Assembly: GCF_947507565.1 (NCBI RefSeq)
Contig: NC_089184.1
Location: forward strand, 1,054,001 to 1,118,000
From: Oscarella lobularis
Taxonomy: Eukaryota; Porifera; Homoscleromorpha; Homosclerophorida; Oscarellidae
Length of the DNA: 64,000 nt
Direction of reading: 5' to 3'
Below, piece by piece: positions 1-14,215 of the stretch. Position numbers and translations under genes: made by a program. Each line of letters opens with the position of its first letter. The stretch's first letter is position 1. The notes beneath the pieces are model-generated. The model did not search any database, was not told the DNA's origin, and saw only the letters and a list, made by a program, of their open reading frames with translations.

Positions 1-199
1 TAGAATGTCGCCGACGTACGTCTAAGGATTAAATAAAGAACGCCTGCAGCGAATAAAGTACGTGTATCGCACGTACATATATTGTGTCTCTCCCGTAGCG
101 GACTTTTAGTTCTTTCAGCAGAGTCTGCTCGTCCAGACGCGCCAACGTTGCCAAATCTTCGACCTCGCCGATCGGGGGTCGGCCCACTAGCGAAGCCAT
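1..199 (-). CDS. Class-III-like myosin paralogue, 5' fragment (runs off left edge)
   Basis: First coding exon (77-199, 41 codons) and the first seven codons of exon 2 (1-21), separated by a 55-nt intron, of a second myosin gene that continues left of the window. The exon-1 protein differs from the complete myosin starting at 6253 by one residue (MASLV versus MASLA), and exon 2 again encodes TYVGDIL, the start of the myosin motor. Intron position and much intron sequence match the 6-kb copy, while DNA upstream of the ATG differs. This is a tandem duplicate in the same orientation. An in-frame ATG 21 nt upstream (220) could extend the N-terminus. Whether this copy is intact cannot be judged here. 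Confidence 0.8.
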
Positions 200-220
200 A
201 TTCTTCAAATCTGCACTCAC

Positions 221-1531
221 TCCAGGTTGTACACCCCCTCACTGGGTATCTTATCATTCATCATCAACTCATGAAATGACGTCCGATTGACTCAGATACT
301 ATGAAAAGCTGCGGAGGAGGAGATCCACAAGGCCGCGAAGGACCGCTTTTGTTTCGGCGGTGGAATTAAACCCCCAAATCGGCTACATCGTTGGGATTCC
401 AATGGTCATTTCAATGCTTATCAACGTTAAGTCACGAGCCTGTCACGAGATAAAAGTCACTCAATTAGCAATCCACAATCCCTAAGTCCACCAAAGATGT
501 TTACTGTGTTGATCCACCTACGCTTCGCACACGCGGGGGCTAGAGTAGATCCGAACCAGCGACAAGCGTCGCTCGTTCTGTCCAAAGCGGATGCCAATCT
601 AATCCCAGGTCCCCTTCGGCTCCCGCGAGACGGGTGCTCAGCTGATGGGTGCCAATGCCTGAAGGGACCGTGGCCCCGCCCCTGCTCATATCCACCACGT
701 CTAACCTGATTACTGAGCTCTGTTTTGATTGGATAGTGCCGGATCGTTAAATGGCTTTTTCGCATGTCTAAGCGCTAGAATAAATTTCCAAAAAATTCGC
801 TAGCGGGTGACGGAGTCTCTTTACTGTAGCTAAACGACGCTGAAAGTGAGTCGTTTCGAATTGGTAGCAGCGTGAATCGACTGCAACGCAAATTCTGCCA
901 CTCGCTTATGGAGTAAGAAGCGTGACGTAAGAAATCGTGGCTCTGGCCTTATTTTCTCGAAGCCTAGAAAAAAAGAAATCCCACTCGACGTCGATTACCA
1001 GGGAGCTCGTATTTTCCTCGCTTGAAGCAGACAGACACTGATTTGTCGCCGATGTGTGCCTCGATTGAGATCGGCGTATCTTCGCGTTTATTAGGTGGGA
1101 GTGGCCTCTTCGGTTCATTCTCCGACGACGCTCATGTTCGTCAGCGGTCTAACAAGTCGATCTGCTCGAGACTGCTCACGACGACGAAATAATACTCGGC
1201 GATCATCGCGCGGCTTGCTCGCAAGCCCAAAAAGGAGACAACGAATCGCTGCCGCCTTTTCTCCCACTGTGCCAAGCCCAATTCGGCGATTATTAGACCT
1301 CTAATGACGTGAACATTCGACTTGTTTATCCGGGGATGCGCAAATCGTGGCGGCTATGTTCCTTCCTCTTTTCTCCCGACCATTTCACTGCCGCTAGAAA
1401 AAAATACGGTTGCATCAGAGATTGCACAGCATACTTTTTCAATGACACCACAAAGAAAAGACGCTCACACATAGCGTTGCAAGACACGACAGAATTCTCA
1501 AAAGCTACAATTGCACCAACGACGTCTCAGC
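221..1531. other. Intergenic region between two tandem myosin genes; no gene recognised
   Basis: It holds the presumed promoter of the left myosin copy and the 3' flank of the complete myosin. Short open frames occur on both strands (for example 457-765 minus, 1095-1304 plus), but I could not link any of them through plausible splice sites to a recognisable protein. The 500-710 stretch is GC-richer than its flanks. I see no tRNA, rRNA or transposase signature. Confidence 0.5.
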
Positions 1532-4500
1532 TTATCGCGGCGGAAGCGGCGGAGCTCCTCCTCCAGTGGGCCCCTTCAATCGAGAACCTCCTGATCGGCT
1601 CGACGCTGGCGCCGCAAAAACGCCACGTTGCTGCCTGGAACGATGAGCCATACCGGGAGATCGTCCGCCGGGACGCGAAACTCTAGCCGAGGTGTCTCGC
1701 GACGACTGAAGCATCTTGGCCTGAAGAAACGCATTCGTCAGGAGTCGCAAGTCTTCTCATTCAATGCCTTACCTGCTGAGATGTCGCCACCAGGTCAGCG
1801 TAGTCGAGTTCCTCGTCGGAATCCTAAAATGCTCGTGGTCGTGCCAAGCTATATGTAAGAACGCCGTCCTTATACCTGCCCGCACGCTACTGTGAGAAGG
1901 TCGCCTTGCTCGTTGATGGGATTTTTCTGATGATACGCCACGAGGGCGGCCAAGTTCTTGTGGACTTTTGGCTCGCCGACGATGATAAACTTGCCGGACG
2001 GAGTCTGGTCTATCATATAATGCTTGCATCGATCAGCGACTCTACATAGATAAAACGAGTGGCTCGACTAAAAGAAAAAGTAGCCAACGCTCTACATACC
2101 TAAAGGAAAGCGAATATCCAAAGCGACTTTCGCTGACGCGAACAATGAAGCAGCCGATGGGCTTGCTGGTGAGCATCTGTTCTGCAGCTCTGCACACATT
2201 TAAGAAACGCTTTGCTCTAGTCTAATTTGCGCCCAAGTGACTAACTGACCGTCTTGTAATGATACCGTGAAACCATTCGTGAAACTGTCCGTTCGCCGTC
2301 GTCGTCTGACTCACCTGCGTCTCCTGAAACCAGCGCACCGAGCTAGAAAAGAATGTGTTGATTTGATTATTTTTAATTATTAACGATTCGTTGCACTTAC
2401 GCGGCTTTGGTTCCCTGTCGACCGAATCTCTTGTTAGGATTCGCCCGCTTAGGAATCACCTCTTCAAATTCATCCAAATCGTCGTCATCTGATTCGTCTG
2501 AGTCCTGAATATAAGAAACTCCGCTAAAACGCGTGCGACATCAAGAAGGACGCACGTACCGGCGGTGGCGGAGGCGGCAGGTCGGCTGTGGACGGAACAA
2601 CAGGAAGCGGCGGTGGAGGAAGCTCTTGCACCGGTTCTGCCTTGGCCTTATCGAAATCTACCACCGTAAGGACAAGTAGCTAAGGATCAAGCACTGTGGC
2701 ACCGTCATCGGCGTACTCTTGGGATTCGCTTTGTCGTGAGCAAGCAATTTCTGCAATTTCTGAGTGACTTTCGCCTCGTTCTTCGAGATGAATTCAAGAA
2801 ACTCTTCAACCGCGGCACGTTGTTTCGCCGCTTCGGCCAGGAGACGTTTGAATCGGCGCTTAGCCAAGAAACCGCGCACGACTGCAAAAATGATGCCGCG
2901 TGCGTTTTGACGAAGAGAAACTCGAGCCTAACTTTTCTGCAAGCGTGTGGCCGCTTGGTGGACTTTTTCTAAGAGATCCGTCAGCGTCTCGACGTGCCAG
3001 TACTTGAGAAAAACTTTGGTTTTTCTAGACGACGAGTCAAACGGGAAGAAAATCTGGCCCCGTCGTCTCACCCAATGTGCCAATTCTTGATGCCGGTTCC
3101 TTCGAGTATGACGCGACAGCTGCAAAACTCGAAACTCAAAAAACATTAAAAAAAATGTGCAAGAAATACAATACCTTGCTCCGTTAGGAACGGTCACCTT
3201 CTTCTTCGCGAGGGTCTTGTATCTAAAAAAGAGACGTTTCCAATAGAAAACAAATTTTTGGTCTCCTTGACTACCTTGTGAAAAACTCTTCAAATGTAGG
3301 CCTCATTGCATATCCTTCGCGTCGAATGCGAGTCGTTTCCAGCATTCCGCAGTAGCTCAGCTAAAAACTCAGTTAGACCAAGCAAGATCAATGGGATACA
3401 AAGTCTCTCCTCACCTGAGCTGTCACGTAGTCATCTTCAAACAGATTGGCACTCTGGGGACAGGAGAGATTAATTCAGGCCGCGCTACAAATGAAGCAAC
3501 GCCGAACCTTTTGCCTGTTCGGTTTGATGCAACGAACGAAATGAGGACTCGCGGCGTTCATCTTTTCCATCAGAATTTCAAGCGAACTCTACATAAAAAA
3601 ACGCCAATCTGTCGTCCAACATTTCAATTGAGTATAAACCTCACTTTAAATTGGCCTCCCACTGTCATCACTTTTCTCACGCTCTTTCCTGCAGCGGGCG
3701 CTTTTTTGGCCAACTTAGACAAGACAATCCATCAATGCGTAACGCAAGTAGAAAGTAGTTACCGCTCGGCTTTGCATGCGCGTCTTTCTCGCTCCCTTGT
3801 CGCGACGACTCTGCAAAGCCAACGTCCCCGTTCTTGTAATCGTCCCTGGAGTCGAAATCAAATAAACTGAGTACACGGGGTGAGAAGGTCATCCGGTCGA
3901 ACCTCTGAATATGTGACTCAACAGCCCATTTTTGCTAATCTGAAGCATTTCGACGACGCCACCTGGCAACGTGTCCCTGTTCTTCTCCAAGAAGCCGGTT
4001 GCGTCATATTCCACCTAAAAAGACAACGCTAGTGGACGAAGGTCACCGTCTTCTCGTTAACTGCACCTTTCCAGCGTAGTGAGACAGCGTGAAAAGAGTG
4101 CTTCGCGTGTCCTTGGCTCGCGCAAAGAACGGCAATTTTTTGAAGTTTGTGTGCGACTTCTCCAAAAAGCTTAGATCAGTCGCCTGCGGAAAGTGACTCT
4201 CTTCGTCCAGCAAAGCAAGAAAGCCAATCGGCTTCTTCATAAAGAATTCCTAAGGAAAAAAACCCGATTTACTTCTCTACACTCTACTCTTTCAATTTTA
4301 TTTACCAGAATAGGTTTGTTGTCTTCGTATGTGATCTTGGTTGCGTCGATGCCTTCCTTCTTATATTCTTCGAGCTCCATTTTGAAAATGTGCTACGTTC
4401 GTTTCGCTTATTGATATATGTATTCAAGGATTTTTTCGAAGCTCACCTCGTTGAAGAAGTACTGAAGTTGTTCGTTCGCCAGATTGATGCAGGCCTGCTC

Positions 4501-6253
4501 GAAACTGTTCTGATCGAAATTCTCAAACCCAAAAATGTCAAGAATTCCTAATATAAATTCAAACTAAAACCCGGGTATTCGTCGCTCTCTCTTGTACCTA
4601 TCTCAACTATGTCAGTTTGAGAGACTTTGGTCTCCGGAGCCAAAAGGGTATTCACCCTGTTCACAATCCAACTGAACAAACGGCCGTAAACGGCTTTAGC
4701 AATGGCATCGCGAGCATCTGAACGCAGTAAAATATGAGAAGAATTCTAGAGAACAGACCCTCGAAAAAAACCTGAGGCCCTCTGAACGCCAAGATTGCGT
4801 CTGATTTGCTCTCCCCTCGTGACCGTCACGCTGACGGTCATCGTATCGGCCAGCTGCATTGGATCCAATCCAAAGAGAAACTATAGTTTTTCTATGAGAA
4901 ATCAAAGTGGCTAGCGACAAAGCGACGATCCGCACCGCAGCGTGCTTCAGTGGCCCGTCGGGATCGGACACCATGGAACGATCAGCGTCACCTTCAAATC
5001 TCACATTTCCAAGATTGAGAAGTCCGCCGAGAGCGACAAAGAGATTCTCTTGCTCCTAGAGATAAAAGGACAGTCAGAGAAGACTCCCTTACTTTCTTTC
5101 CCGTCTCACTTCAGCCAAGAATCCCACTATGTCCATGGCCGTCTGCAGGGCGTCGTAACCATTGCTGAGCTCTTTTTTGTAGCGTTTCAACGGACTTGAT
5201 CCATTGGAAAGGTATCTGCTTGCAGTAGAAAATTGAAAGAATTTTTTTGACAGTCTCTCTCCACCTCTGATCGTCCGGATTGCCGAGTTTGTACTTCTGC
5301 TGTTCCTCGCCGTCCAAGCCAGCAAAGAGATAATAGAAAATGTGAAAGTTTCGTTCGCCCGGCGCCTGACGCACGACTCGCGATTTTTCCAACAGATATT
5401 CCGATATTTTGGCTCCCAGTACTAGAAAAAAAAATCAATCAGCAATTGACTCAGAAGCAAGCCAAAACGAGGATCGACCCCCTTACTCTGGCCTTGACGA
5501 CTGAATTTCAGCTGGATGTACTTTCCAAACCGACTCGAATTGTCGTTCATCACCGTCTGCGCGTTTCCGAACGACTCGAGAAGCGGATTGACCTACGATA
5601 ACGGTCTCAGACGAGAAATCGTTGCGGGGGGTCTCCTCGCCTGGATAATTTTCTGTTCTAGAGTCGATTTGCCCTGGCACAGATCAATTAGGTGCGATAT
5701 CATGTACTTTGCCGATTCGGTCTTTCCGGCGCCCGATTCGCCGCTAAAATGAAAGGGGTTCCCACACACGAATCAGGAACGGGGGCCCCCGGCCCACGCT
5801 ATTCTACCTGACTACACAGCACTGGTTTCGCTGCGAGTCGAGCATGGAGTGATAGGAAGCGTCGGCGATCGCAAAGATGTGCGGTGGCACCTGCGACTTG
5901 TGCGCCCGTCGATAGACAGCCGTGTGCTAAAGAAAAGTGAAGGATGGGCGTGGCAAGGAAGAGGAACCTTGGGGCGATACAGCGAAAGAAAACCAGTCTT
6001 CTTACTTTCTTGTCGTAAATGGTAAGCGTCTTGAAAGGGTTCACTGCTACTAGAATGTCGCCAACGTACGTCTAAGAGTAAATAAAGAACGTCTGGTTAC
6101 GAAACGAAACGAAGCGAGTGTCGCGCGTACGTATATCGTGTCTCTCCCGTAGCGGACTTTGAGCTCTTTCAGCAGAGTCTGCTCGTCGAGACGCGCCAAC
6201 GTCGCCAAATCTTCGACCTCGCCGATCGGAGGTCTTCCCGCTAGCGACGCCAT
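1532..6253 (-). CDS. Unconventional class-III-like myosin with IQ motif and C-terminal SH2 domain
   Basis: Multi-exon actin motor. Motor motifs appear in order: [14 protein letters not shown] (about 6050), P-loop GESGAGKT (about 5735), switch [31 protein letters not shown] (about 5390), and the relay region [14 protein letters not shown] (about 4540). An IQ-like segment ([13 protein letters not shown]) follows near 2870, then a proline-rich plus acidic linker. The C-terminus is an SH2 domain (about 2300-1870) starting [15 protein letters not shown] with the phosphotyrosine-binding arginine in CFIVRVSES. The tail contains DYADL and a PPLPPR end. The frame stays open and in phase through each joining intron, so the SH2 is fused rather than a neighbouring gene. 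There is no N-terminal kinase, unlike animal myosin III. Known: motors walk on actin and SH2 domains bind phosphotyrosine. Inferred: a motor recruited by tyrosine-kinase signalling. Class assignment rests on sequence resemblance only. Confidence 0.87.
5593..5640 (-). other. GC-AG intron in the myosin motor
   Basis: A 48-nt intron with donor CAG|GCGAGG and acceptor CGTAG. Splicing joins KIIQ to [11 protein letters not shown], which restores a conserved part of the myosin motor just after the P-loop. No GT donor gives the same join. Confidence 0.75.
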
Positions 6254-6405
6254 TCAAAATTCTAAGAGCTAGACGACGGGAGCGAATTCGGACAGATAGG
6301 CGTCACGAGAACCTCGTCTCGTCTCGTGGGTTGCTCGCCACGCCCTGCGAATTATGAGCTATTTTGAGCTCACACACATAATAATAATACGCAAAAAAAC
6401 GAGCG

Positions 6406-6411
6406 TTTATT
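6406..6411 (-). terminator. Poly(A) signal AATAAA for eEF2
   Basis: AATAAA on the minus strand about 60 nt after the eEF2 stop codon, a normal distance for a polyadenylation hexamer. Confidence 0.6.
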
Positions 6412-6469
6412 TACGTGCTTTTTCTTCTACACGAAAATTGACTGTTTTGATTCGTCATTCACCCTCTTC

Positions 6470-9912
<3,443 letters not shown>

Positions 9913-10357
9913 GATCGGTTCTTTGCAGTCAACGATGGGACCCAACGAACGGTGATGGTTTCTCGTGGACGGTCACGATGAGAGAGACTGATCATACGGG
10001 AGTCGTGTGAGGTCACTCGTTCGCGATGTCACGCAACCCTATAATGACGTCAGTTCATTTATTCACTACGCAGAGACCCGCAAAATATCAATTGACAATA
10101 TGATGGCAATAGCCCAGGCTTCAATCGAACGCGTGAGTGCAGGGAGTAAACTATACTCTCTTACCAACTACTGGAATACAATCTCTGATGACGGCAAACG
10201 ACTGGTCGCAGATCATTTAGTGACGCTTCAGGTGCGCCGACCTTCCGTGAAAATGACAACTAGAGAGACTGATCGTATGAGAAAACGGCACTCACAAACA
10301 TACATAACATACAAACGTTGACATAAAATACAAGCTCACATTTACGCAACTAAGCGC
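9913..10357. other. Intergenic region with an orphan exon-like segment (10072-10230, +)
   Basis: Promoter side of eEF2 and 3' flank of cathepsin H. On the plus strand 10072-10230 reads as uninterrupted coding-like sequence containing NMMAIAQASIERV and DDGKRLVADHLVTLQ, preceded by an acceptor-like CTACGCAG and followed by a donor-like CAG|GTGCGC. I found no partner exons and do not recognise the peptide. Near-identical copies of AGAGAGACTGATC lie on both sides (about 9987 and 10263). It could be an exon relic, a copied exon or chance. Confidence 0.35.
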
Positions 10358-12057
10358 TTAGACAATAGGATAGGAAGCACATTCTGCCAAGCCACACATA
10401 TTCGTTCCTCGTTCCATCCAAAAATACCTGTTGAGACAACATCATTAGTACTAACTGGAAATTTCTCTCGACGGTCTTCACCCGTTCATTCCCCATGATG
10501 CACCCCAAGAATTCTTCACAATCCAGTACTTCTGTCCGTCATCCGTTTCGCCATAGCCGACGGCAAGAACTAAAAACGTAGGCAATGTACCAAAGGGAGT
10601 GTATCTGGATAAAGAACTGTGCACCAGCGTGATTGACTGATGATGCGTCTTTGTGACATTCGTCGCTAACAAGAAGTCAATTTCTTCAATTCTTGGAGTC
10701 GCTTTCCTTTAAAAGTATTACCTCTTATACACGCCTTTTTTGTAGCTCGAGAAGTCTTTCACTACGTCGTAAGCAATGCTGACTGGTCCATTCAATGCAA
10801 CACATCTAACTATTTCCTCTTCATCTCCCTAATCAATAAACGTATCAGCCACTTTATGACTATACATGAAAATAAAGCACTTTGGTAATGTTGAATGAAG
10901 ATTTAACAGTAGCAGCAACTTTGCTGAGATTGAACTTACACTTGGAATCCTAAATAGAACATAATTTAGATTCTTTCTTTGATTTTGAACTAGAGAATCA
11001 CCTTGCCTACGTAAGGATAGTCTTCCTCTGATTCAATGCCTTTGTTGTAATGAATGTACTCAAAAGCGTGAGAAGGCAAACCTCTTTCGTACATAATATA
11101 GTGAAAAATAAAATTCCGTCGGTTACTGTTTACCCGTCACATCCGTTGTTATCAAAATTACCGGCACAATCAACCAAATTCTGCTCAGACTAAATAGCAA
11201 TGTAAAATGTTTAGAAAAAAGTATGAGCACCGGTACCTACCAATGACACCAGATCTCCTGTTGCCAAAGCATGATGGCATTCCAAAGCACCAGTTGTGGA
11301 AAATGTCCAGCAACTTCCACACCTCCCCTAAGTCCACATCTAAAATAATTGAAATTTCCTCCTTGTTCAAAGCACCTGGTTCTTTACAGGCGTGACAATG
11401 CCTCTTGTCCTCCAATCAATTGACCTCGGCAAGTTTGCGTGATAACCAACGTGGAGTCCTTGGTGATTCGTTGCTGAGCAATTCTTTGCGTGTGTGTAGT
11501 TGTTACATGGGGCATTGCTCATCCCTCCTGACTTACCTGAGGGCTTGTGATAAGATAAAATTTCTTGAATTCCTCAAATTCCATATCCGAGAAGGCATTC
11601 AAGCCTCCTACACACCGTCACGCTATCACTCCTCCCTACTCTCTGTCTATAGGCAGTCGTACTTTCGTAACTGGTTCCATTTTTGGCGTTGTGTTCGTTA
11701 ATTTCAGCGAGATTTCTCTCGAAAATTTTCTCGCGCTTCAGCAGCTCTTCCTTTGTTTCGTAGCTCTTATTGTGCTAGTGTAGGTTGGAATTACGACTAG
11801 ATCCGGTGAGTCATCGGGGCGACCGCGTTGGAGTGCAACTCCAACGCAGCTGTACTAGCTTCGCGGAACAAGAGAGCGGGGTAGCTAACCTCTTTCATCC
11901 ACTTCAGAAACGATTCGCTGCGGACATCCTGCGCACCTGAATAAGAGCAGTTTCTAGCTGTAGCCTAGTTGTAGCCTAGCTGCATGCACAAAATTGTCGT
12001 ACAAACGGGTCCTAGAGCAATTGCAAACGCCAAAAGGAACGGCAGTCGACTGGCCAT
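10358..12057 (-). CDS. CTSH: Cathepsin H-like papain-family cysteine protease
   Basis: Secreted/lysosomal C1A peptidase. It begins with a signal peptide ([16 protein letters not shown], start 12057), followed by an I29 propeptide (ESFLKWMKE, then [18 protein letters not shown]). A KNCSAT segment near 11480 matches the mini-chain that gives cathepsin H its aminopeptidase activity. The mature enzyme has VTPVKNQ joined across an intron to [16 protein letters not shown] (catalytic Cys), [12 protein letters not shown] (His) and [18 protein letters not shown] (Asn). It ends [14 protein letters not shown]. Mini-chain and C-terminus favour cathepsin H over L or B. One 5' splice join after the signal peptide could not be placed exactly. 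The start codon lies 55 bp from the divergent gene at 12113. Confidence 0.9.
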
Positions 12058-12112
12058 TGTTCTTTTTGTCCGGGTCCTACCAAGTGTGGCAACACCTAGC
12101 TTGGCAACCGCA
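12058..12112. promoter_or_regulatory. Putative bidirectional promoter, cathepsin H / unrecognised gene
   Basis: Only 55 bp separate the start codon of cathepsin H (minus) from the predicted start of the plus-strand gene at 12113. Both cannot have ordinary separate promoters in this space, so core elements are probably shared or lie within 5' exons. Confidence 0.4.
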
Positions 12113-13585
12113 ATGAATGATTTGATAGAAATCGCTGAAAAACAAGTCATTGGAGAATCAAAAGAAAAAACAGGTATCCTATTCTGCAACCTAAGCCCAA
12201 TATTTGTCTGCTCTCTAGGCGTTTTGCTTCTACTGCTAAAATCGCTCGAATTTGATGCAAAGTACAAACACGGCAATATTTACTGCCAAATCACTCAATA
12301 ATGGCTTTGATATAGTAATCTAGAGTCGGAAGCCTTCATTGAAGCGACTGTAGGAGGTCACTTCCTGTCCCGTTGCCCAACCAACTCTTTACCATGCGCG
12401 AAACACGCCTTATTAACTGTACATGCGCTAAAATTTAGTTTACATTTGGAACATTCATTCGTGACACTGTACAGGTCGACCCAGACGCGAGAAGTTCCGA
12501 TTTTGTCCGACTAGGCCTTACAAAACTATCGGAATTCGGCAATGATTTTGAAAATTTAGCGAAAGGTGACGTAGAATGTAACTTCGCTGAGGTCTGATAA
12601 ACATACCAGCAGCAACGTCATAAAATACTACGAGTACTTCAATTAGACTAGCGAATTGCAAAGAAATGTGGAGCTGCGCAATTCCAGCAACGAGGTACCA
12701 TGATAAAAAACACATGCACCAAAGTGCCTTCGTGAAGAGAAAGTGTAGGTAGTAGCAACCGTGGATCTCTTCGTCAAATTCTTTGACGGATCGTTTGGCT
12801 ACTCTCACAAAGTAAGTCAAACTATATAAACCATGCTTTTTACAATTAATTAATAGTCTGCGCAGCCAACCTTTAGATCTACCGACGAAGTACGTTACTG
12901 TCTCTTTCCACGAATAATATCAACTGATCCAAGATTGGATCATAACGGGCGAGTTTTGTCAGAACTAGAAGTTTCTACGTCTTTTCTAGCTGTCCATGTA
13001 GACTAATTCTTTTTCCTCAACGTGTCAGCCATCCTCCTTGGATTCCATTTAAAAATAAAGCCACTCTTAGCTACGCTAAAGGTAGCGTTATTGAATGCTA
13101 CTAATCAGAAACCTATAATTTTGTTTATTATTGCTACGTGTACATTCAAACAGAAAAACTCAATTTTTGCAGATAGTCAAGACAACCGAGGACCAATCTT
13201 GCATTCAAGCCTAGTTCGTACTAGTACCACCGTCAGTAAAAGGTGAGGAACCATTAGGTTTTTTTTTAAAAAATAATTTTGTTCGTTGTAAGCAGACTAC
13301 AACGTCTGAGGGAAAATCTCGACAAACAAACTTGCAAAGACCAGAGGTTGCAATTCTTAGCAGAAGTTGTAACGGGAGAGTTGGAATTCGAAGACAAAAC
13401 ACCCGAACCCCAGTTTCTCACAGGTTAGATGGTACTGTACGTAGACGTCTAATGATTTACAAATGACAATAGCTGATGGGTCCGAGTCAAGTGCAAGTAG
13501 AGTCGTAATACTACGTCCCTTGCAGCATGAACGCAGCCATCAGAGTGGTGACCGTCTGACGGCAAAAATCACGAGGAACCAATAG
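12113..13585 (+). CDS. Unrecognised multi-exon protein
   Basis: I do not recognise this protein. Coding-like segments join in phase on the plus strand: 12113-12173 (MNDLIEIAEKQVIGES...), 12219-12261, 12316-12418 (ESEAFIEATVG), from 12475 (DARSSDFVRLGLTKL), about 12648 (RIAKKCGAAQFQQR), then ATVDLFVKFFDGSFGYSHK ending at a GTAAGT donor. Further exons encode PTFRSTDEVRYCLF, HPPWIPFKNKATLSYAK, DSQDNRGPILHSSLV, RLQRLRENLDKQTC...FLAEVVTGELEF (about 13291-13433) and a last exon 13473-13585 ending TAKITRNQ. The predicted length is roughly 330 residues. I see no signal peptide; a short leucine run occurs near residue 22, and the C-terminal third has a charged, possibly helical segment. Some middle joins are tentative. 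It is head-to-head with cathepsin H. Confidence 0.6.
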
Positions 13586-13745
13586 TGTTCTGCTGCACGT
13601 ACGTCATAGATTTAGCATATGACATACGCCACTCGTGTATTAGATTAGCGAGACGCGTGAGAACGCTGCACTCGACTGCTGCGCACGGCAAAAACAATTC
13701 TAGCGAGCTTTTAGAACGCTAATTCTCTGTTAATCAAAACCAAAA

Positions 13746-14050
13746 ATGTGCAAGTGGTCTTCTGGCTGTGGTTCCAGTTCAACTGTAAGGCCACTGATTG
13801 ACCTCTGAGCCACCACGGCCAAATTTAAGACCCCCCGGGCGACTATTCACTCGATCGCCTTCCTATAGATGAATTGCAAAAGCTGTGGCACGGTTATGTG
13901 CAAGCAATGCCATCGCAACATTGCTGACGGGACCCCAGTTCTTGCGGGCAATGCAGGTACACAAACAACTACATTACGAGGCGCTCGATCAGGCAACGTA
14001 TCCTAATTCACGAAGGGGCATGCGGAAAATGCAAGAAGAACTTTCGCTAA
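13746..14050 (+). CDS. Candidate small cysteine-rich (zinc-ribbon-like) protein
   Basis: Three short exons can be joined in phase: 13746-13784 (MCKWSSGCGSSST), 13869-13956 (MNCKSCGTVMCKQCHRN...) and 14016-14050 (ACGKCKKNFR then TAA). Introns are 84 and 59 nt, with donors GTAAGG and GTACAC and acceptors CCTATAG and CGAAG; the second acceptor is weak. The product would be about 53 residues with eight cysteines, including CxxC-x4-CxxC and a further CxxC, a pattern that could bind one or two zinc ions. No known family comes to mind and there is no signal peptide. The ATG context (AAAAATGT) is acceptable. It may instead be the 3' part of a larger gene or chance. Confidence 0.35.
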
Positions 14051-14215
14051 GGGACAAGGCAGCTTCAGCAAACAAAACGAGACTTACTGGAAAACGAAAT
14101 GCTGGCTGGCTGGTTGCATGCATGGCTTTTACGTACTAGCTGCACGTGTTTGGCAAGAAAGCGTTTAGGTAACATTCGATGTGCCTGAAAGCACCGCACA
14201 GTGCATGCCATCGCC

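Noticed and set aside
497-709. Open frame in a GC-richer patch upstream of the left myosin
   Set aside because: No splice partners, no known motif and an equally open frame on the other strand; insufficient support for a gene.
12518-12820. Minus-strand 100-residue hydrophobic frame resembling two membrane helices
   Set aside because: It is antisense to well-phased plus-strand exons of the unrecognised gene at 12113-13585, and no minus-strand partner exons were found.
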